A DNA stretch of 64,000 nt, from NCBI RefSeq assembly GCF_014649955.1, contig NZ_BMUA01000017.1, forward strand, positions 1 through 64,000, written 5' to 3'. This document shows, in pieces, positions 7,682-16,633 of this stretch (positions are counted from its first letter, which is position 1; every line of letters starts with the position of its first letter). The stretch comes from Streptomyces violascens (GTDB lineage Bacteria > Actinomycetota > Actinomycetes > Streptomycetales > Streptomycetaceae). The translations under genes and the position numbers were made by a program. Under the pieces are notes generated by a model. The model searched no databases. It was not told the origin of the DNA and was given only the letters and a program-made list of their open reading frames with translations.

Positions 7682-8857
7682 GTGGTTCATCTCGCTGGTC
7701 AAGTACGGTCCGCGGAGCCCGGGTTCGTCGATGTGCGGGACCGGGCCACCTGGACGGAGCTCTTCTACGATCTGGTGCTCGCCTTCGGGGTGAGTCAGAT
7801 CGCGCACGTCCTCGCGCAGCGGCCAGACTGGGCCACGCTGGGCAGTTGTCTGCTGGTCCTGGTGCCGCTCTGGTGGGCCTGGGTCGATGTCGTCATGGCG
7901 ATGAACGCCGTGCACGAGACCACCATGCAGCGGGTGTTCCTGCTGCTCGCCGGGCTCGCCACGTACGGCATGAGCGTCGCCGCCCCGCACGCCCTGGAGA
8001 CCCGCTACGAGGCGCTGCTCTACGCCGGGTGCTATCTCGCGCTGCGGCTGCTCATCGGGGAGGCCATCCGGCGCGAGTGCGCCGTCTACACCATTCACCC
8101 CTATCGGGCCGGGCTCGCCTTCGCTCTTGTTCTGTTCGCGACCGCTGTGCTGCCCTCCGGGCTGCGCACCATCGGGTGGGCCGTCGCCGTGGTCGCGGAG
8201 ATTCTCGCGCCGCTCATACTCAGCGGGCATTTACGGCAGTTGGCCTTCGGGGTCAACCATCTGCCCGAGCGGTTCGGGCTCTTCATCATCATCGCGCTCG
8301 GTGAGAACGTCGTGTCCGTGGGCGCCTGGGTGGCCGGGCGGCGGCTCGGGCTGCTCGAACTGCTCTCCGTCTCCCTCGCCTTTCTCACCGGGTGCGCCCT
8401 GTGGTGGCTCTACTTCCACCTCGTCGCCTCCGCCATCGCCCACGCCCTGCGTACTCATCCCACCCCGTCCATCGTCGTACGCGACGTGCTCAGTTATGGC
8501 CATCTGGTGCTGGTTCTGGGGTTATTGCTTGTTTCGGTCGGGGCGGATCGCATCGTGGTCGAGCCCACCCATGTGCCCCACCGGTTCGCCGCCGCGCTGC
8601 TACCCGTCGGCGCCGCGCTCTTCACCCTCACCTTCTGCTACACCCGGCGGCGCATGTTCGGCGCCGCCTCCCTCACCCGGTTCGCGGGAGGCCTCGCCCT
8701 GCTCGCGCTCGGCGGGGTCGCGCCCTGGCTTCCGGGGCTCGCCACGCTCGGCTCCGCGGCCGCTCTGCTTGTCGCCGTGAACGGCATCGAGCACTGGCTG
8801 ACCAGCGGCGGCCGGTCCGTCCCGCTGATCTTCCAGAAGGCCCAACAGGCCGCGTAG
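7682..8857 (+). CDS. Low-temperature-requirement A (LtrA) family membrane protein
   Basis: This 391-residue multi-span membrane protein has the LtrA-family N-terminal motif WTELFYDLVLAFGVSQIAHVL and many later hydrophobic segments (VLGLLLVSVG, GGLALLALGGVAPWLPGL). The family's biochemical role is not established; the name comes from a Listeria cold-growth mutant. The GTG start follows GGGGAG at 7664-7669. Two in-frame TTA leucine codons (8231-8233 and 8522-8524) make translation likely to depend on the bldA tRNA, and codon use is looser here (many TTG, CTT, ATT). Both features suggest acquisition or developmental control. Confidence 0.9.
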   Translation: MVHLAGQVRSAEPGFVDVRDRATWTELFYDLVLAFGVSQIAHVLAQRPDWATLGSCLLVLVPLWWAWVDVVMAMNAVHETTMQRVFLLLAGLATYGMSVAAPHALETRYEALLYAGCYLALRLLIGEAIRRECAVYTIHPYRAGLAFALVLFATAVLPSGLRTIGWAVAVVAEILAPLILSGHLRQLAFGVNHLPERFGLFIIIALGENVVSVGAWVAGRRLGLLELLSVSLAFLTGCALWWLYFHLVASAIAHALRTHPTPSIVVRDVLSYGHLVLVLGLLLVSVGADRIVVEPTHVPHRFAAALLPVGAALFTLTFCYTRRRMFGAASLTRFAGGLALLALGGVAPWLPGLATLGSAAALLVAVNGIEHWLTSGGRSVPLIFQKAQQAA

Positions 8858-8995
8858 GACGGCCAGTTGACGTAGTACGGCCAAGGACCTCGCAGAGTGC
8901 TCCGGGGGGTGCCCGCCGAGCGTGAAACCGAGGGCCCCCGGCCCCTAACGTTCCTGCGTACTCAAGTTTTCCGGCATGGAAAAGGAGGTGGCGTG

Positions 8996-10186
8996 ATGCC
9001 GTCCCGCAGTTCGACACCGGCCCTGCTCGCGTTGTCGCTGGGCTATTTCAGTCTGGGGACGATCTCACTTGCAGTGGTCGGTCTCAACGGCCCCATCGGA
9101 GACGACCTGCACGTCGCGCCGGCTCGTGTGGGCTTCCTGGTCACCGTCTTCGCGCTCACATTCGCGCTGTTCGCCCCGGCCGCCCCGATTCTGCTGCGCC
9201 GCTGGAACCGCAAGCGGGTGCTCCTGCTCGGCATCGGCCTGCTGACCGTGGGCGCGGCCCTCGGCGCGCTCGCCCCCAACTACGGCTTCCTCGCCGTAAC
9301 CCGGGTCGTCGGCGCGATGGGCGCGGCCGTCTTCGGACCCGGCGCCTCCGCGGCGGGCTCCCTGATCGTCCCGCCCGAGCGCAGGCAGCGCGCGCTTGCC
9401 ACCGTGTTCGCCGGGATGACGGCGGCCGCGGTGCTCGGTGTGCCGCTCGCCTCGTTCCTCGGCGGCAGCCTCGGCTGGCGCCCGGCGATGCTCGGAGTGG
9501 CCGCACTGTCGGCACTCGGGTGTCTGCTCGTCGCGGTGTACGTGCCGGAGATCCCGTCCGGCGAGCCGCCCACGATCAAGGCCTACCGCGATACCCTGCG
9601 CACCCCCGCCGCGCTCTCGACCGTCTCGACGACGCTGCTGTTCATGGCGGCCCAGTTCACGGTCTACGGCATCGCGGGCGCCTATCTCAAGGACCGCTTC
9701 GACGCCTCGTCCGGGCTGATCTCGGTCACCCTGCTCGCGTTCGGCGTCATCGGAGTCCTCGGCAACGCCTCGTCGCCCAGGATCGCCGAGAAGCTCGGCG
9801 GCTCGCGCACCATCACCATCGCGGTCGCCGGCCTCGCCGCCGGATTCGTGCTGCTCCTGGTGGCCCCGCACTCCGAGCCCGGCCTCGTGCTCTTCGCGAT
9901 CTGGGCCTTCTTCAGCCAGATGTACCAGGCACCCCAGCAGGCCCGCCTCGTGGACCTGCTGCCCACCCAGCCCGGACTCATCCTGGCCATGAACGCCGCC
10001 GCCCTCTACCTCGGCATGAGCCTGGGCAGCTTCATCGGCAGCGCCCTGCTGCCCGGCATGGGCGCGGGCCCCATCCCGGCCGTCGCCCTCGTCATCCTCG
10101 CCGTCGCCGCCCTCGCGCACGCCTCGTCGGCGCGCAAGGTCACGGTGGCCGAGCAGCCCGCCACCACCCCGGTCCCCAGCTCGTGA
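8996..10186 (+). CDS. MFS drug/metabolite efflux transporter (DHA1 type)
   Basis: This 396-residue major facilitator has about 12 hydrophobic spans. The loop 2-3 region RRWNRKRVLLLGIGLLTVGA matches MFS motif A, and LGMSLGSFIGSALLPG near the end is typical of DHA1 arabinose/purine/drug exporters. The ATG at 8996 is fixed by AAGGAGGT at 8982-8989. It precedes a SnoaL-like gene and a flavin oxidase on the same strand, so it may export a product of the accessory cluster. The substrate cannot be read from sequence. Confidence 0.9.
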   Translation: MPSRSSTPALLALSLGYFSLGTISLAVVGLNGPIGDDLHVAPARVGFLVTVFALTFALFAPAAPILLRRWNRKRVLLLGIGLLTVGAALGALAPNYGFLAVTRVVGAMGAAVFGPGASAAGSLIVPPERRQRALATVFAGMTAAAVLGVPLASFLGGSLGWRPAMLGVAALSALGCLLVAVYVPEIPSGEPPTIKAYRDTLRTPAALSTVSTTLLFMAAQFTVYGIAGAYLKDRFDASSGLISVTLLAFGVIGVLGNASSPRIAEKLGGSRTITIAVAGLAAGFVLLLVAPHSEPGLVLFAIWAFFSQMYQAPQQARLVDLLPTQPGLILAMNAAALYLGMSLGSFIGSALLPGMGAGPIPAVALVILAVAALAHASSARKVTVAEQPATTPVPSS

Positions 10187-10237
10187 GGGCCCACCCGAAC
10201 CACACCTCGTAACAGGCAGAAACAACAAGGAGACACC

Positions 10238-10612
10238 GTGTCCAACCACCACGTGCAGCTCGTGCGCGACTACATCGAGAACATCTGGAACGAGGGGCAG
10301 ACCGACCGGGCCGACGAGTACCTGGCCGAGCGGCTGATCCAGCACAACCCGAACCTGCCCGACGGCCGCAAGCCGCTCGTCGAGTTCATCGAGGGCTTCC
10401 GCAAGCAGCTGCCCGAGGCCCGGTTCGAGATCCGCCGGGCCGTCGGTGACAACGGCCTGGTCTTCACGCACTCCCACTTCCGTCCGCAGCCGGGCCACCG
10501 CGGCATGGTCGTCGTGGACGTGTTCCGCATCGACGACGGCCGCATCGTGGAGCACTGGGACGTCCGCGAGGACGTGCCGGAGACCACGGTCAGTGGTCAC
10601 GACGTCTACTGA
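10238..10612 (+). CDS. SnoaL-like/NTF2-fold protein
   Basis: This 124-residue single-domain protein of the SnoaL-like polyketide cyclase/NTF2 superfamily has a cone-shaped alpha+beta fold. Recognisable landmarks are VRDYIENIWNEG, the helix following AERLIQHNP, and the final strand pattern VDVFRIDDGRIVEHWDVRED. Members act as aldol cyclases, isomerases or dehydratases, or merely bind ligands. GTG start with AAGGAGA at 10227-10233. It lies 51 bases after the MFS gene and ends before a strong hairpin. It is the first of four genes with this fold in the neighbourhood. Confidence 0.88.
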   Translation: MSNHHVQLVRDYIENIWNEGQTDRADEYLAERLIQHNPNLPDGRKPLVEFIEGFRKQLPEARFEIRRAVGDNGLVFTHSHFRPQPGHRGMVVVDVFRIDDGRIVEHWDVREDVPETTVSGHDVY

Positions 10613-10630
10613 GCCACACCCGCTCCCCCC

Positions 10631-10670
10631 GCTGCCGCTCCCCGAGGCCCTCGCTTCGGGGAGCGGCAGC
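10631..10670 (+). terminator. Strong hairpin terminator
   Basis: A perfect 15-base-pair stem (GCTGCCGCTCCCCGA with TCGGGGAGCGGCAGC) encloses a ten-base loop immediately after the SnoaL-like gene. It separates the MFS-SnoaL pair from the flavin oxidase gene. Confidence 0.75.
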
Positions 10671-10735
10671 TCCCGTTTCACCCGCCCCACCCGCTTGTTG
10701 ACACCTGCCCCACCCGACTGTTGAAGGAGACCACC

Positions 10736-12346
10736 ATGGCTGGAGTGACCCGCCGGGGATTCCTCGGCACCGCCTCCGGAGTCGGCGGCGCCGCCGTGCT
10801 CGGCATCGGCGCGGCCGGCCCCGCCCGCGCCGATGCCGGCACCGCGGACACGACGAGCACCACCGTCGCCGCCCTGACCGTGACCCCCGACGACCCCCGC
10901 TATCTGGACCTCACGGCCCGCGGCTACAACGCCAGATTCGCCGCCAGGCCCGATTCCGTACGCCTCGTGCACTCCACCGACCAAGTGGTGCAGGCCGTGC
11001 AGGAGGCGGTGAGCGGCGGCAAGAGAATCGCCGTCCGCGGCGGCGGACACTGCCTCGACGGACTCGTCGACGACCCCGACGTCCGGATACTCGTCGACAT
11101 GTCCGAGATGAGCGCCATCACCTACGACTCGGCGCGCCGCGCCTTCGCCGTGGAGGCCGGCGCCATGCTCGGCCATGTCTACCGCACCCTCTACCTGGAG
11201 TGGGGCGTCACCATACCCGGCGGCACCTGCCCCACCGTCGGCGTCGGCGGCCATGTCAGCGGTGGTGGATACGGGGCCATGTGCCGCCAGTACGGTGCGG
11301 TCGTGGACCACCTGTACGCGGTGGAGGTGGTGTACGTCGACGCCCTGGGCATCGCGCGCTGTGTGGTCGCGACCCGGGACACCACCGATCCCAACCGCGA
11401 GCTGTGGTGGGCCCACACAGGGGGCGGCGGCGGGAACTTCGGGATCGTGACCCGGTACTGGTTCCGCTCCCCGAACGCCACCGGCTCCGCCCCCGCGAGC
11501 CTGCTCCCCAAGCCGCCGGCCACCCTGCTCAAGGCTACCGCGAGCTGGAAGTGGACCGACCTCACCGAGGCCGACTTCGACCGGCTGGTGCGCAACCACA
11601 ACGACTGGCACCACGCGAACAACACCGTCGGCACCCCGTACGACAGCCTCAACAGCGTGTTCATCCTCAACAACTACGTCCAGGGCGCCCTCGTCCTCAG
11701 CGCCCAGATCGACGGCTCGCTCTCCAACTCGGCGGATTTGATGGGCAGTTACATCGCCGCGGTCGCCGAGGGCGTGACCGCGCCGCACACCACGGCCACC
11801 TCCAGCTGGCCATGGCTGAAGGCCACCCTCAAGGACCCGTACGACACCGGCGTGTTCAACCGGGGCAAGTTCAAGGGCGCCTATCTGCGCGAGAGCTGGT
11901 CGGACGCACAGCTCGCGGTGCTCTGGCGCAACCTCTCCGACAGGACCTACGACGGCCATGCGGGCATCCTGCTCTACACCTACGGCGGCCAGGTCAACTC
12001 CGTCGCGCCGAGCGCCACCGCCCTGGCCCAGCGCGACTCGATGCTGAAGGCCAACTTCACCACGTACTGGAGCGACCCCGGCCAGGACGCCCGGCACATC
12101 GCCTGGATGCGCAACCTGTACCGCGACATGTACGCCGACACCGGCGGGGTGCCGCTGCCCGACGGGCCCGCCGACGGCAGTTACATCAACTACCCGGACG
12201 TCGACCTCGCCGACCCGGCCTGGAACACCTCGGGCGTGCCCTGGCAGACTCTGTACTGGAAGGGCAACTACCCCCGCCTCCAGAAGGTCAAGAAGACCTG
12301 GGACCCGAGGAACGTCTTCCACCACGCCTTGTCGATCACGGCCTGA
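10736..12346 (+). CDS. Tat-exported FAD-linked oxidase (berberine-bridge-enzyme type)
   Basis: This 536-residue flavoprotein has an N-terminal twin-arginine signal (TRRGFLGTA, hydrophobic core, ARADA). The FAD_binding_4 domain shows VRGGGHCLDG and GTCPTVGVGG. The His of GGGH and the Cys of GTC are 60 residues apart, as in bicovalently flavinylated oxidases such as GOOX and AknOx. A berberine-bridge C-terminal segment closes it (YPDVDLADPAWN, WDPRNVFHHALSI). It probably oxidises an alcohol, sugar or phenolic substrate outside the membrane, producing hydrogen peroxide. ATG start with AAGGAGA at 10724-10730. Confidence 0.92.
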   Translation: MAGVTRRGFLGTASGVGGAAVLGIGAAGPARADAGTADTTSTTVAALTVTPDDPRYLDLTARGYNARFAARPDSVRLVHSTDQVVQAVQEAVSGGKRIAVRGGGHCLDGLVDDPDVRILVDMSEMSAITYDSARRAFAVEAGAMLGHVYRTLYLEWGVTIPGGTCPTVGVGGHVSGGGYGAMCRQYGAVVDHLYAVEVVYVDALGIARCVVATRDTTDPNRELWWAHTGGGGGNFGIVTRYWFRSPNATGSAPASLLPKPPATLLKATASWKWTDLTEADFDRLVRNHNDWHHANNTVGTPYDSLNSVFILNNYVQGALVLSAQIDGSLSNSADLMGSYIAAVAEGVTAPHTTATSSWPWLKATLKDPYDTGVFNRGKFKGAYLRESWSDAQLAVLWRNLSDRTYDGHAGILLYTYGGQVNSVAPSATALAQRDSMLKANFTTYWSDPGQDARHIAWMRNLYRDMYADTGGVPLPDGPADGSYINYPDVDLADPAWNTSGVPWQTLYWKGNYPRLQKVKKTWDPRNVFHHALSITA

Positions 12347-12368
12347 CCCGCCCCGTACGACGCGAAGC

Positions 12369-12395
12369 GCCCCGCCCCGAGACCCGGGGCGGGGC
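12369..12395. terminator. Bidirectional hairpin between convergent genes
   Basis: GCCCCGCCCC and GGGGCGGGGC form a perfect ten-base-pair stem with a seven-base loop, midway between the flavin oxidase (plus strand) and the SDR (minus strand). Confidence 0.75.
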
Positions 12396-12416
12396 ACATT
12401 CCTTGGGGAAGGGCAG

Positions 12417-13247
12417 TCAGGTCAGCGCGGGCAGCGCCACCCCCGTCAGGGACTCGCTCAGTTCGCGCAGGCGGGCCCGGGCGGCCGGGTCGTAGGCCTG
12501 GGCGCCGGCCCGGGAGCGGCGGTCGCGGTCGAAGTACTCGCCGGTGACCTCCGCCAGCGCGGGGTCGGTGACCAGGCGTGCCACATTGCGCATGCCCTCC
12601 GCGACCGTGCTCTGCGGGGTGAACAGGTGCACCACCATCTTGGTCGGCATGTACGAGGCCGGGTGCAGCGCGTTGACCGTGACACCCGTGCCGGCCAGCT
12701 GCTCGGCGAGGTCCACCGTCAGGCTGATCTGGGCCAGCTTCGCCTGGCAGTACGCCTGCACCCCGTCCCAGCGGCGCTCCAGCATGACGTCGCCGAAGTC
12801 GATCGGGGCCTGCCCGGCCGAGCTGACGTTGATGATGCGGGCCGGCGCGGAGCGTACGAGCAGCGGGGCGAGGCGGCAGCTGAGCATGTAGGCCGCCAAG
12901 TAGTCGACCTGGAAGGTGAGTTCGAGGCCGTCCTGGCTTTCCTGGCGGGCCAGTTCCACGCCGATGCCGGCGTTGTTCACCAGGACGTCGAGCCGGTCGT
13001 GCCGGTCGGTGATCCGGTCGGCGAGGGCGCCGATGTCCCCCAGTGAGGAGAAGTCGGCGAGCTCGTACGAGATGTTCGTGTTGCCGGTCTTCTCGCGGAG
13101 CTCCGCGAGAAGCTCCTGGCCCTTGCGGGCGCTGCGGCCGTGCAGGATCAACGAGTGGCCCTGGGCGGCCAGTTCATGGGCGAGGGCCCGGCCGAGGCCG
13201 TCGGTCGCACCGGTGATGAGGACGGTCTGCTCGGTGACAGCGGTCAT
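12417..13247 (-). CDS. Short-chain dehydrogenase/reductase
   Basis: This 276-residue Rossmann-fold SDR has cofactor motif TGATDGLG, structural NNAG, and the catalytic YCQAK with an upstream serine in NVSSAG. The layout resembles the WW-oxidoreductase/retinol dehydrogenase-like branch, with a C-terminal extension. It probably interconverts a carbonyl and an alcohol using NAD(P)H; the substrate is unknown. It has its own promoter or is reached by read-through, because a strong hairpin separates it from the five-gene minus-strand operon upstream. Confidence 0.92.
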   Translation of the reverse strand: MTAVTEQTVLITGATDGLGRALAHELAAQGHSLILHGRSARKGQELLAELREKTGNTNISYELADFSSLGDIGALADRITDRHDRLDVLVNNAGIGVELARQESQDGLELTFQVDYLAAYMLSCRLAPLLVRSAPARIINVSSAGQAPIDFGDVMLERRWDGVQAYCQAKLAQISLTVDLAEQLAGTGVTVNALHPASYMPTKMVVHLFTPQSTVAEGMRNVARLVTDPALAEVTGEYFDRDRRSRAGAQAYDPAARARLRELSESLTGVALPALT

Positions 13248-13284
13248 GCGGTTTCACTCCGTGGGATGTCGGGTGGTGCCCATG

Positions 13285-13318
13285 GGGGCACGGCCGGTCG
13301 AGTGACCGGCCGTGCCCC
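13285..13318 (-). terminator. Strong hairpin after the VOC gene
   Basis: GGGGCACGGCCGGTC and GACCGGCCGTGCCCC form a perfect 15-base-pair stem with a GAGT loop, directly downstream of the minus-strand VOC gene. Confidence 0.75.
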
Positions 13319-13334
13319 GAGCGATCGTGCGGAT

Positions 13335-13793
13335 TCACGCGTACGTCCGCAGTTCCTCGGCGGACTGGTCGGTGTAGCCCTGGCTCACCTCGATGACCAG
13401 GCCGTCGGGATCGGATACCCAGACGGTCTTCCAGCCAGGGATGAACTCGTCGAAGGCGAGCGGGCCGAGGGTGACGTTCAGCTCGCCGTCCGCCGCCGCG
13501 AGGAACGCGTCGACGTCGTCGACCTGGAAGGCCAGGTGCCGGGCCGCGCCCGGGTTGTCGGGCCCGTCGTTGACGGTGTCGAAGGCGGGCTCCGCCTCGG
13601 TGGGGAAGAGCTCCAGATAGACCGGGCCGCTGCGCAGGAACACCACGCGGCTGCCGTCGGCCTCGACGACGCGGGCCCGGCTGAAGCCGAACCAGCGGCT
13701 GTAGAACTCCTCCGTGGCCTTCTGGTCACGGCAGTTGAGGCCCACATGGGCCCAGCGGACGTTCACGTCGGCGGGTGCGGACACGGGCGTCAC
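13335..13793 (-). CDS. VOC-family (glyoxalase/dioxygenase-fold) protein
   Basis: This 152-residue vicinal-oxygen-chelate protein has paired beta-alpha-beta-beta-beta modules. WAHVGLNCRDQKATEEFYSR opens the first, HLAFQVDDVDAFLAA the second, and VWVSDPDGLVIEVSQG is the usual closing strand with its metal-ligand glutamate. The GTG at 13793 overlaps the TGA of the upstream SnoaL-like gene (GTGA), so the two are translationally coupled and a longer antisense-like extension is discarded. Possible roles are glyoxalase, epimerase, extradiol-type oxygenase or binding protein. Confidence 0.88.
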   Translation of the reverse strand: MTPVSAPADVNVRWAHVGLNCRDQKATEEFYSRWFGFSRARVVEADGSRVVFLRSGPVYLELFPTEAEPAFDTVNDGPDNPGAARHLAFQVDDVDAFLAAADGELNVTLGPLAFDEFIPGWKTVWVSDPDGLVIEVSQGYTDQSAEELRTYA

Positions 13794-14161
13794 GCTCCCG
13801 TGACGGCCGCGAACGGCACGCTGTCGTGGAAGTTGGACATGTAGTGGATCAGGCCGGACGAGATCCGGAAGTAGTTGCAGACCTCGGCCTCGACGGTGTC
13901 GCCGCCGGTGGTGACAGCGGAGATGTGCGAGACCACCGCGGCCTGCTCTCCGTCCACCACGATGTGCACCGGGGTGTTGGAGAACGACGCGTACATCTCG
14001 GGGAAGCCCTTCATCATCTCCCTGAGCGTCTCGCGTCCCTCGACATGCCCGGCAAGCTGCTCGTCCATCGTCTGGTCGACGGCGAACAGGTCGCACCAGG
14101 CGTCCCACTCACCGGAGTTGGCGAGCCGGTAGTACGTGTCGACGATCTCTCGCGTGTTCAT
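13790..14161 (-). CDS. SnoaL-like/NTF2-fold protein
   Basis: This 123-residue single-domain NTF2-fold protein begins IVDTYYRLANSGEWDAWCDLF and ends with the strand-rich YFRISSGLIHYMSNFHDSVPF. A clear GGAGGG precedes the ATG. It overlaps the VOC gene by four bases and follows the tandem SnoaL gene by 28 bases. The sequence is clearly different from its three neighbours of the same fold, so these are not recent tandem copies. Confidence 0.87.
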   Translation of the reverse strand: MNTREIVDTYYRLANSGEWDAWCDLFAVDQTMDEQLAGHVEGRETLREMMKGFPEMYASFSNTPVHIVVDGEQAAVVSHISAVTTGGDTVEAEVCNYFRISSGLIHYMSNFHDSVPFAAVTGA

Positions 14162-14189
14162 GGGTGATCCCTCCTGGGTCGGCGCGTAC

Positions 14190-14990
14190 TTACGGGAGCG
14201 GCACGTCGAGCTGGCGCATCAGGCCGGCGGTGTCGGCCTGCACCCAGCGCTCCACCACCTTGAAGTTCTCCAGGCGGTAGACCTCCAGACTGGTCCACGA
14301 CACCTCCTTGCCGCTGGCCTCCATGCCGAAGAACGGCGCGATGTGCTTGCCGTGGAAGGTGATGTGCATGATCACCTTGTCCGGCGCGGCGGCGTACAGG
14401 GCGTCGAGGGTGACCTTGAAGTCGAGGGCGTCGTGGGCGGCTTTGATGATGCCCTTGAGCTCGTCCAGGCTCTGCACGTCCCACGCCGGGTTGTTGTCCT
14501 TGAACGTGGGGCCGAACAGCTCGTCGAGGTCGTCGTAGCGGCGCTCGTTGACGGCGTCGCTGACCTTCTGCACGACCGCGACGTTCTCCTCGTCGGGCGA
14601 CAGCTGGCCGCGCAGGCCGAGCAGATCGTCCTCCGCCCAGCGCTCCACGAGGCGGTCGTCCTGGATCCGCCAGATCTCGGTGGTGGTCCACTCCACCTTG
14701 CGGCCGGTCGCGGGGAAGCCGAGCACGGTGTCCTGGTGGGCGCCGGTGAGGCGCACCCGGGTGATCAGCTTGTTGCCCGACTCGATGGTCTCCAGGAGCT
14801 CGCCCTTGATGGCGAGCGTGCGGTGGGCGCCGCGCAGGGCGTCGAGGTAGGACTCCAGCCCCGAGATGTCGAACCCGGGGTGGTGGTCCTCGAAGTCGGC
14901 GCCGATCACGCGGGCGATCTCGGCGTAGTCCTCGGTGTTGAGCGCGGTGAGGAACCGCTCGTACAGCCGGAGGTGGTCAGACGTGGGCAT
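14190..14990 (-). CDS. Tandem two-domain SnoaL-like protein
   Basis: The 266 residues contain two successive SnoaL/NTF2 domains, about 5-130 and 135-260. The first reads HLRLYERFLTALN ... VEWTTTEIWRIQDDRLVERWAE. The second reads VQKVSDAVNERRYDDLDELF ... VSWTSLEVYRLENFKVVERWVQ. The repeated strand pattern V(E/S)WT(T/S)(T/L)E(I/V)(W/Y)R and VERW shows an internal duplication. Such a chain forms an intramolecular version of the usual NTF2 dimer. It overlaps the GMC oxidoreductase gene by 14 bases. Confidence 0.88.
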   Translation of the reverse strand: MPTSDHLRLYERFLTALNTEDYAEIARVIGADFEDHHPGFDISGLESYLDALRGAHRTLAIKGELLETIESGNKLITRVRLTGAHQDTVLGFPATGRKVEWTTTEIWRIQDDRLVERWAEDDLLGLRGQLSPDEENVAVVQKVSDAVNERRYDDLDELFGPTFKDNNPAWDVQSLDELKGIIKAAHDALDFKVTLDALYAAAPDKVIMHITFHGKHIAPFFGMEASGKEVSWTSLEVYRLENFKVVERWVQADTAGLMRQLDVPLP

Positions 14991-16605
14991 GGGGATTCCC
15001 CTCGGTCCAAAGTGACGGGTGAAGGAAGGACTTCTTGATGAGAGCGGCCGCCTTCTCGCCGATCATCACGCTCGGTGCGTTGGTGTTCCCGGCGACGATC
15101 GTCGGCATGACGGACGCGTCGGCGACCCGCAGGCCGTCGATGCCGTGCACCCGCAGCTCGGCGTCGGTGACCGCGTCGGGCCCGGTGCCCATGCGGCAGG
15201 TGCCGACCGGGTGCCACAGGGTGGTCGCGTGGGCGGCGACGTAGCCGCGCAGTTCGCGCGGGTCCCTCACATGCTCGCCCGGGCCCAGTTCCGCGCCGCG
15301 GAACGGGCCGAACGCGGAGGTGTGCGCGAGCTCCCTGGCCAGCAGGATGCCGTGCACCAGCACATCCGTGTCGGCGGCGGACGCGAGGTAGTTGGCGCGC
15401 ACGACCGCGTTGGCCGACGGGTCGGCGCTGCGCAGCCGGAGCCGGCCGCGGCTCTGCGGAAGCAGCGAGATCGGGGCGAACGTGAAGCCGGGGCCCTCTT
15501 GGTGTGCGGGCGGTGCGTCGGGCGCCAGGAACTTGATGGGCCCGAACGTGAACTGGAGGTCGGGCGGCTCACCGGGACCCGCGTCCTTGGTGTGGGTGAA
15601 GAGCCCGGCCTCGGAGAGCAGCGCGCCCTCGGGGTGCTCCTGGAGCGACTGGTAGCAGACCGGCACGAACAGATGGTCCTGGAGGTTGCCGCCGACCCCG
15701 GGCAGATTCTGTACGCAGTCGATGCCGTGCGAGCGCAGATGCGCGGCCGGGCCGATTCCCGACAGCATGAGCAGCTTCGGGGACTCGAAGGCGCCCGCCG
15801 AGACCACGACCTCCTGCTCGGCGACGGCCCGGTGCAGCTGCCCGTCCTGCTCGTACTCGACGCCCGTGACCCGGGTGCCGTCCAGGATCAGCCGGGTGGC
15901 CCGGGCCCGCACCTCGACGGTCAGGTTGGGCCGCTTCAGCGCCGGGCGCAGATAGCCGTCCGCCGTGGAGGAGCGCGCCCCGGCGTCGTCCCGGGTCGTC
16001 TGGTACAGGAAGCCGAAACCGTCCTGCCGCTCCGCGTTGTAGTCCAACTCGCTTGACTTGTATCCGAGTTCGGCGGCTCCGGCGACGAACGCCTCGGCGA
16101 GCGGGGTCGGGTCGTCGAGGTCGCGCACCCGGACCGGGCCGCCGCTGCCGCGCAGGTCCGAGCCGCCGCCCGAGTAGTCCTCGGAGCGCCGGAAGTACGG
16201 CAGGACGTCGTCGTAGGACCAGCCGGGGTTGCCGAGCGCCGCCCAGCGGTCGTAGTCGTAGCGGCTGCCGCGCACCCACATCAGGGCGTTCACCGAGCTG
16301 CAGCCGCCGGCCACCTTGCCCCGGGCGACCGGGATCCGGCGGCCGTCCAACGCGGGTTCGGGCTCGGTGGCGTACCCCCAGTCGATCTCGGGGCTCCACT
16401 CGGAGGTGAGCAGCGCGAGCACCGCGGCCGCGTCCGAGCGGTGGATCTCGGGGCGCTCGTCCCAGCCGCCCGCCTCCAGGACGAGCACGGCCGTGTTCTC
16501 GTCCTCGCTGAGCCGGCTCGCCACGGCGCAGCCGGCCGACCCGGCGCCGACCACGATGTAGTCGAAGGTGCGAGACGCTGAATTGCCCGGGGAACGGGGC
16601 GACAT
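14977..16605 (-). CDS. GMC-family FAD-dependent oxidoreductase
   Basis: This 542-residue glucose-methanol-choline oxidoreductase has the FAD dinucleotide motif VVGAGSAGCAVASRL near the N-terminus, the GMC signature GKVAGGCSSVNALMWVRG, and the active-site His in TLWHPVGTCRMG. The closing segment VAGNTNAPSVMIGEKAA supplies the second catalytic position, here Asn within NTN. It probably oxidises a primary or aryl alcohol to an aldehyde. AGGAGG precedes the ATG. It is second in a five-gene minus-strand operon surrounded by SnoaL-like proteins. Confidence 0.95.
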   Translation of the reverse strand: MSPRSPGNSASRTFDYIVVGAGSAGCAVASRLSEDENTAVLVLEAGGWDERPEIHRSDAAAVLALLTSEWSPEIDWGYATEPEPALDGRRIPVARGKVAGGCSSVNALMWVRGSRYDYDRWAALGNPGWSYDDVLPYFRRSEDYSGGGSDLRGSGGPVRVRDLDDPTPLAEAFVAGAAELGYKSSELDYNAERQDGFGFLYQTTRDDAGARSSTADGYLRPALKRPNLTVEVRARATRLILDGTRVTGVEYEQDGQLHRAVAEQEVVVSAGAFESPKLLMLSGIGPAAHLRSHGIDCVQNLPGVGGNLQDHLFVPVCYQSLQEHPEGALLSEAGLFTHTKDAGPGEPPDLQFTFGPIKFLAPDAPPAHQEGPGFTFAPISLLPQSRGRLRLRSADPSANAVVRANYLASAADTDVLVHGILLARELAHTSAFGPFRGAELGPGEHVRDPRELRGYVAAHATTLWHPVGTCRMGTGPDAVTDAELRVHGIDGLRVADASVMPTIVAGNTNAPSVMIGEKAAALIKKSFLHPSLWTEGNPHAHV

Positions 16606-16633
16606 GGAACCTCCTGGATCGGGGTGGTCGCGG

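Noticed and set aside
9065..12397. Very long antisense open frame opposite the MFS, SnoaL and flavin oxidase genes
   Set aside because: It is rich in Ala, Gly, Val and Arg with no recognisable domain, and lies antisense to three well-supported genes; this is the usual high-GC shadow.
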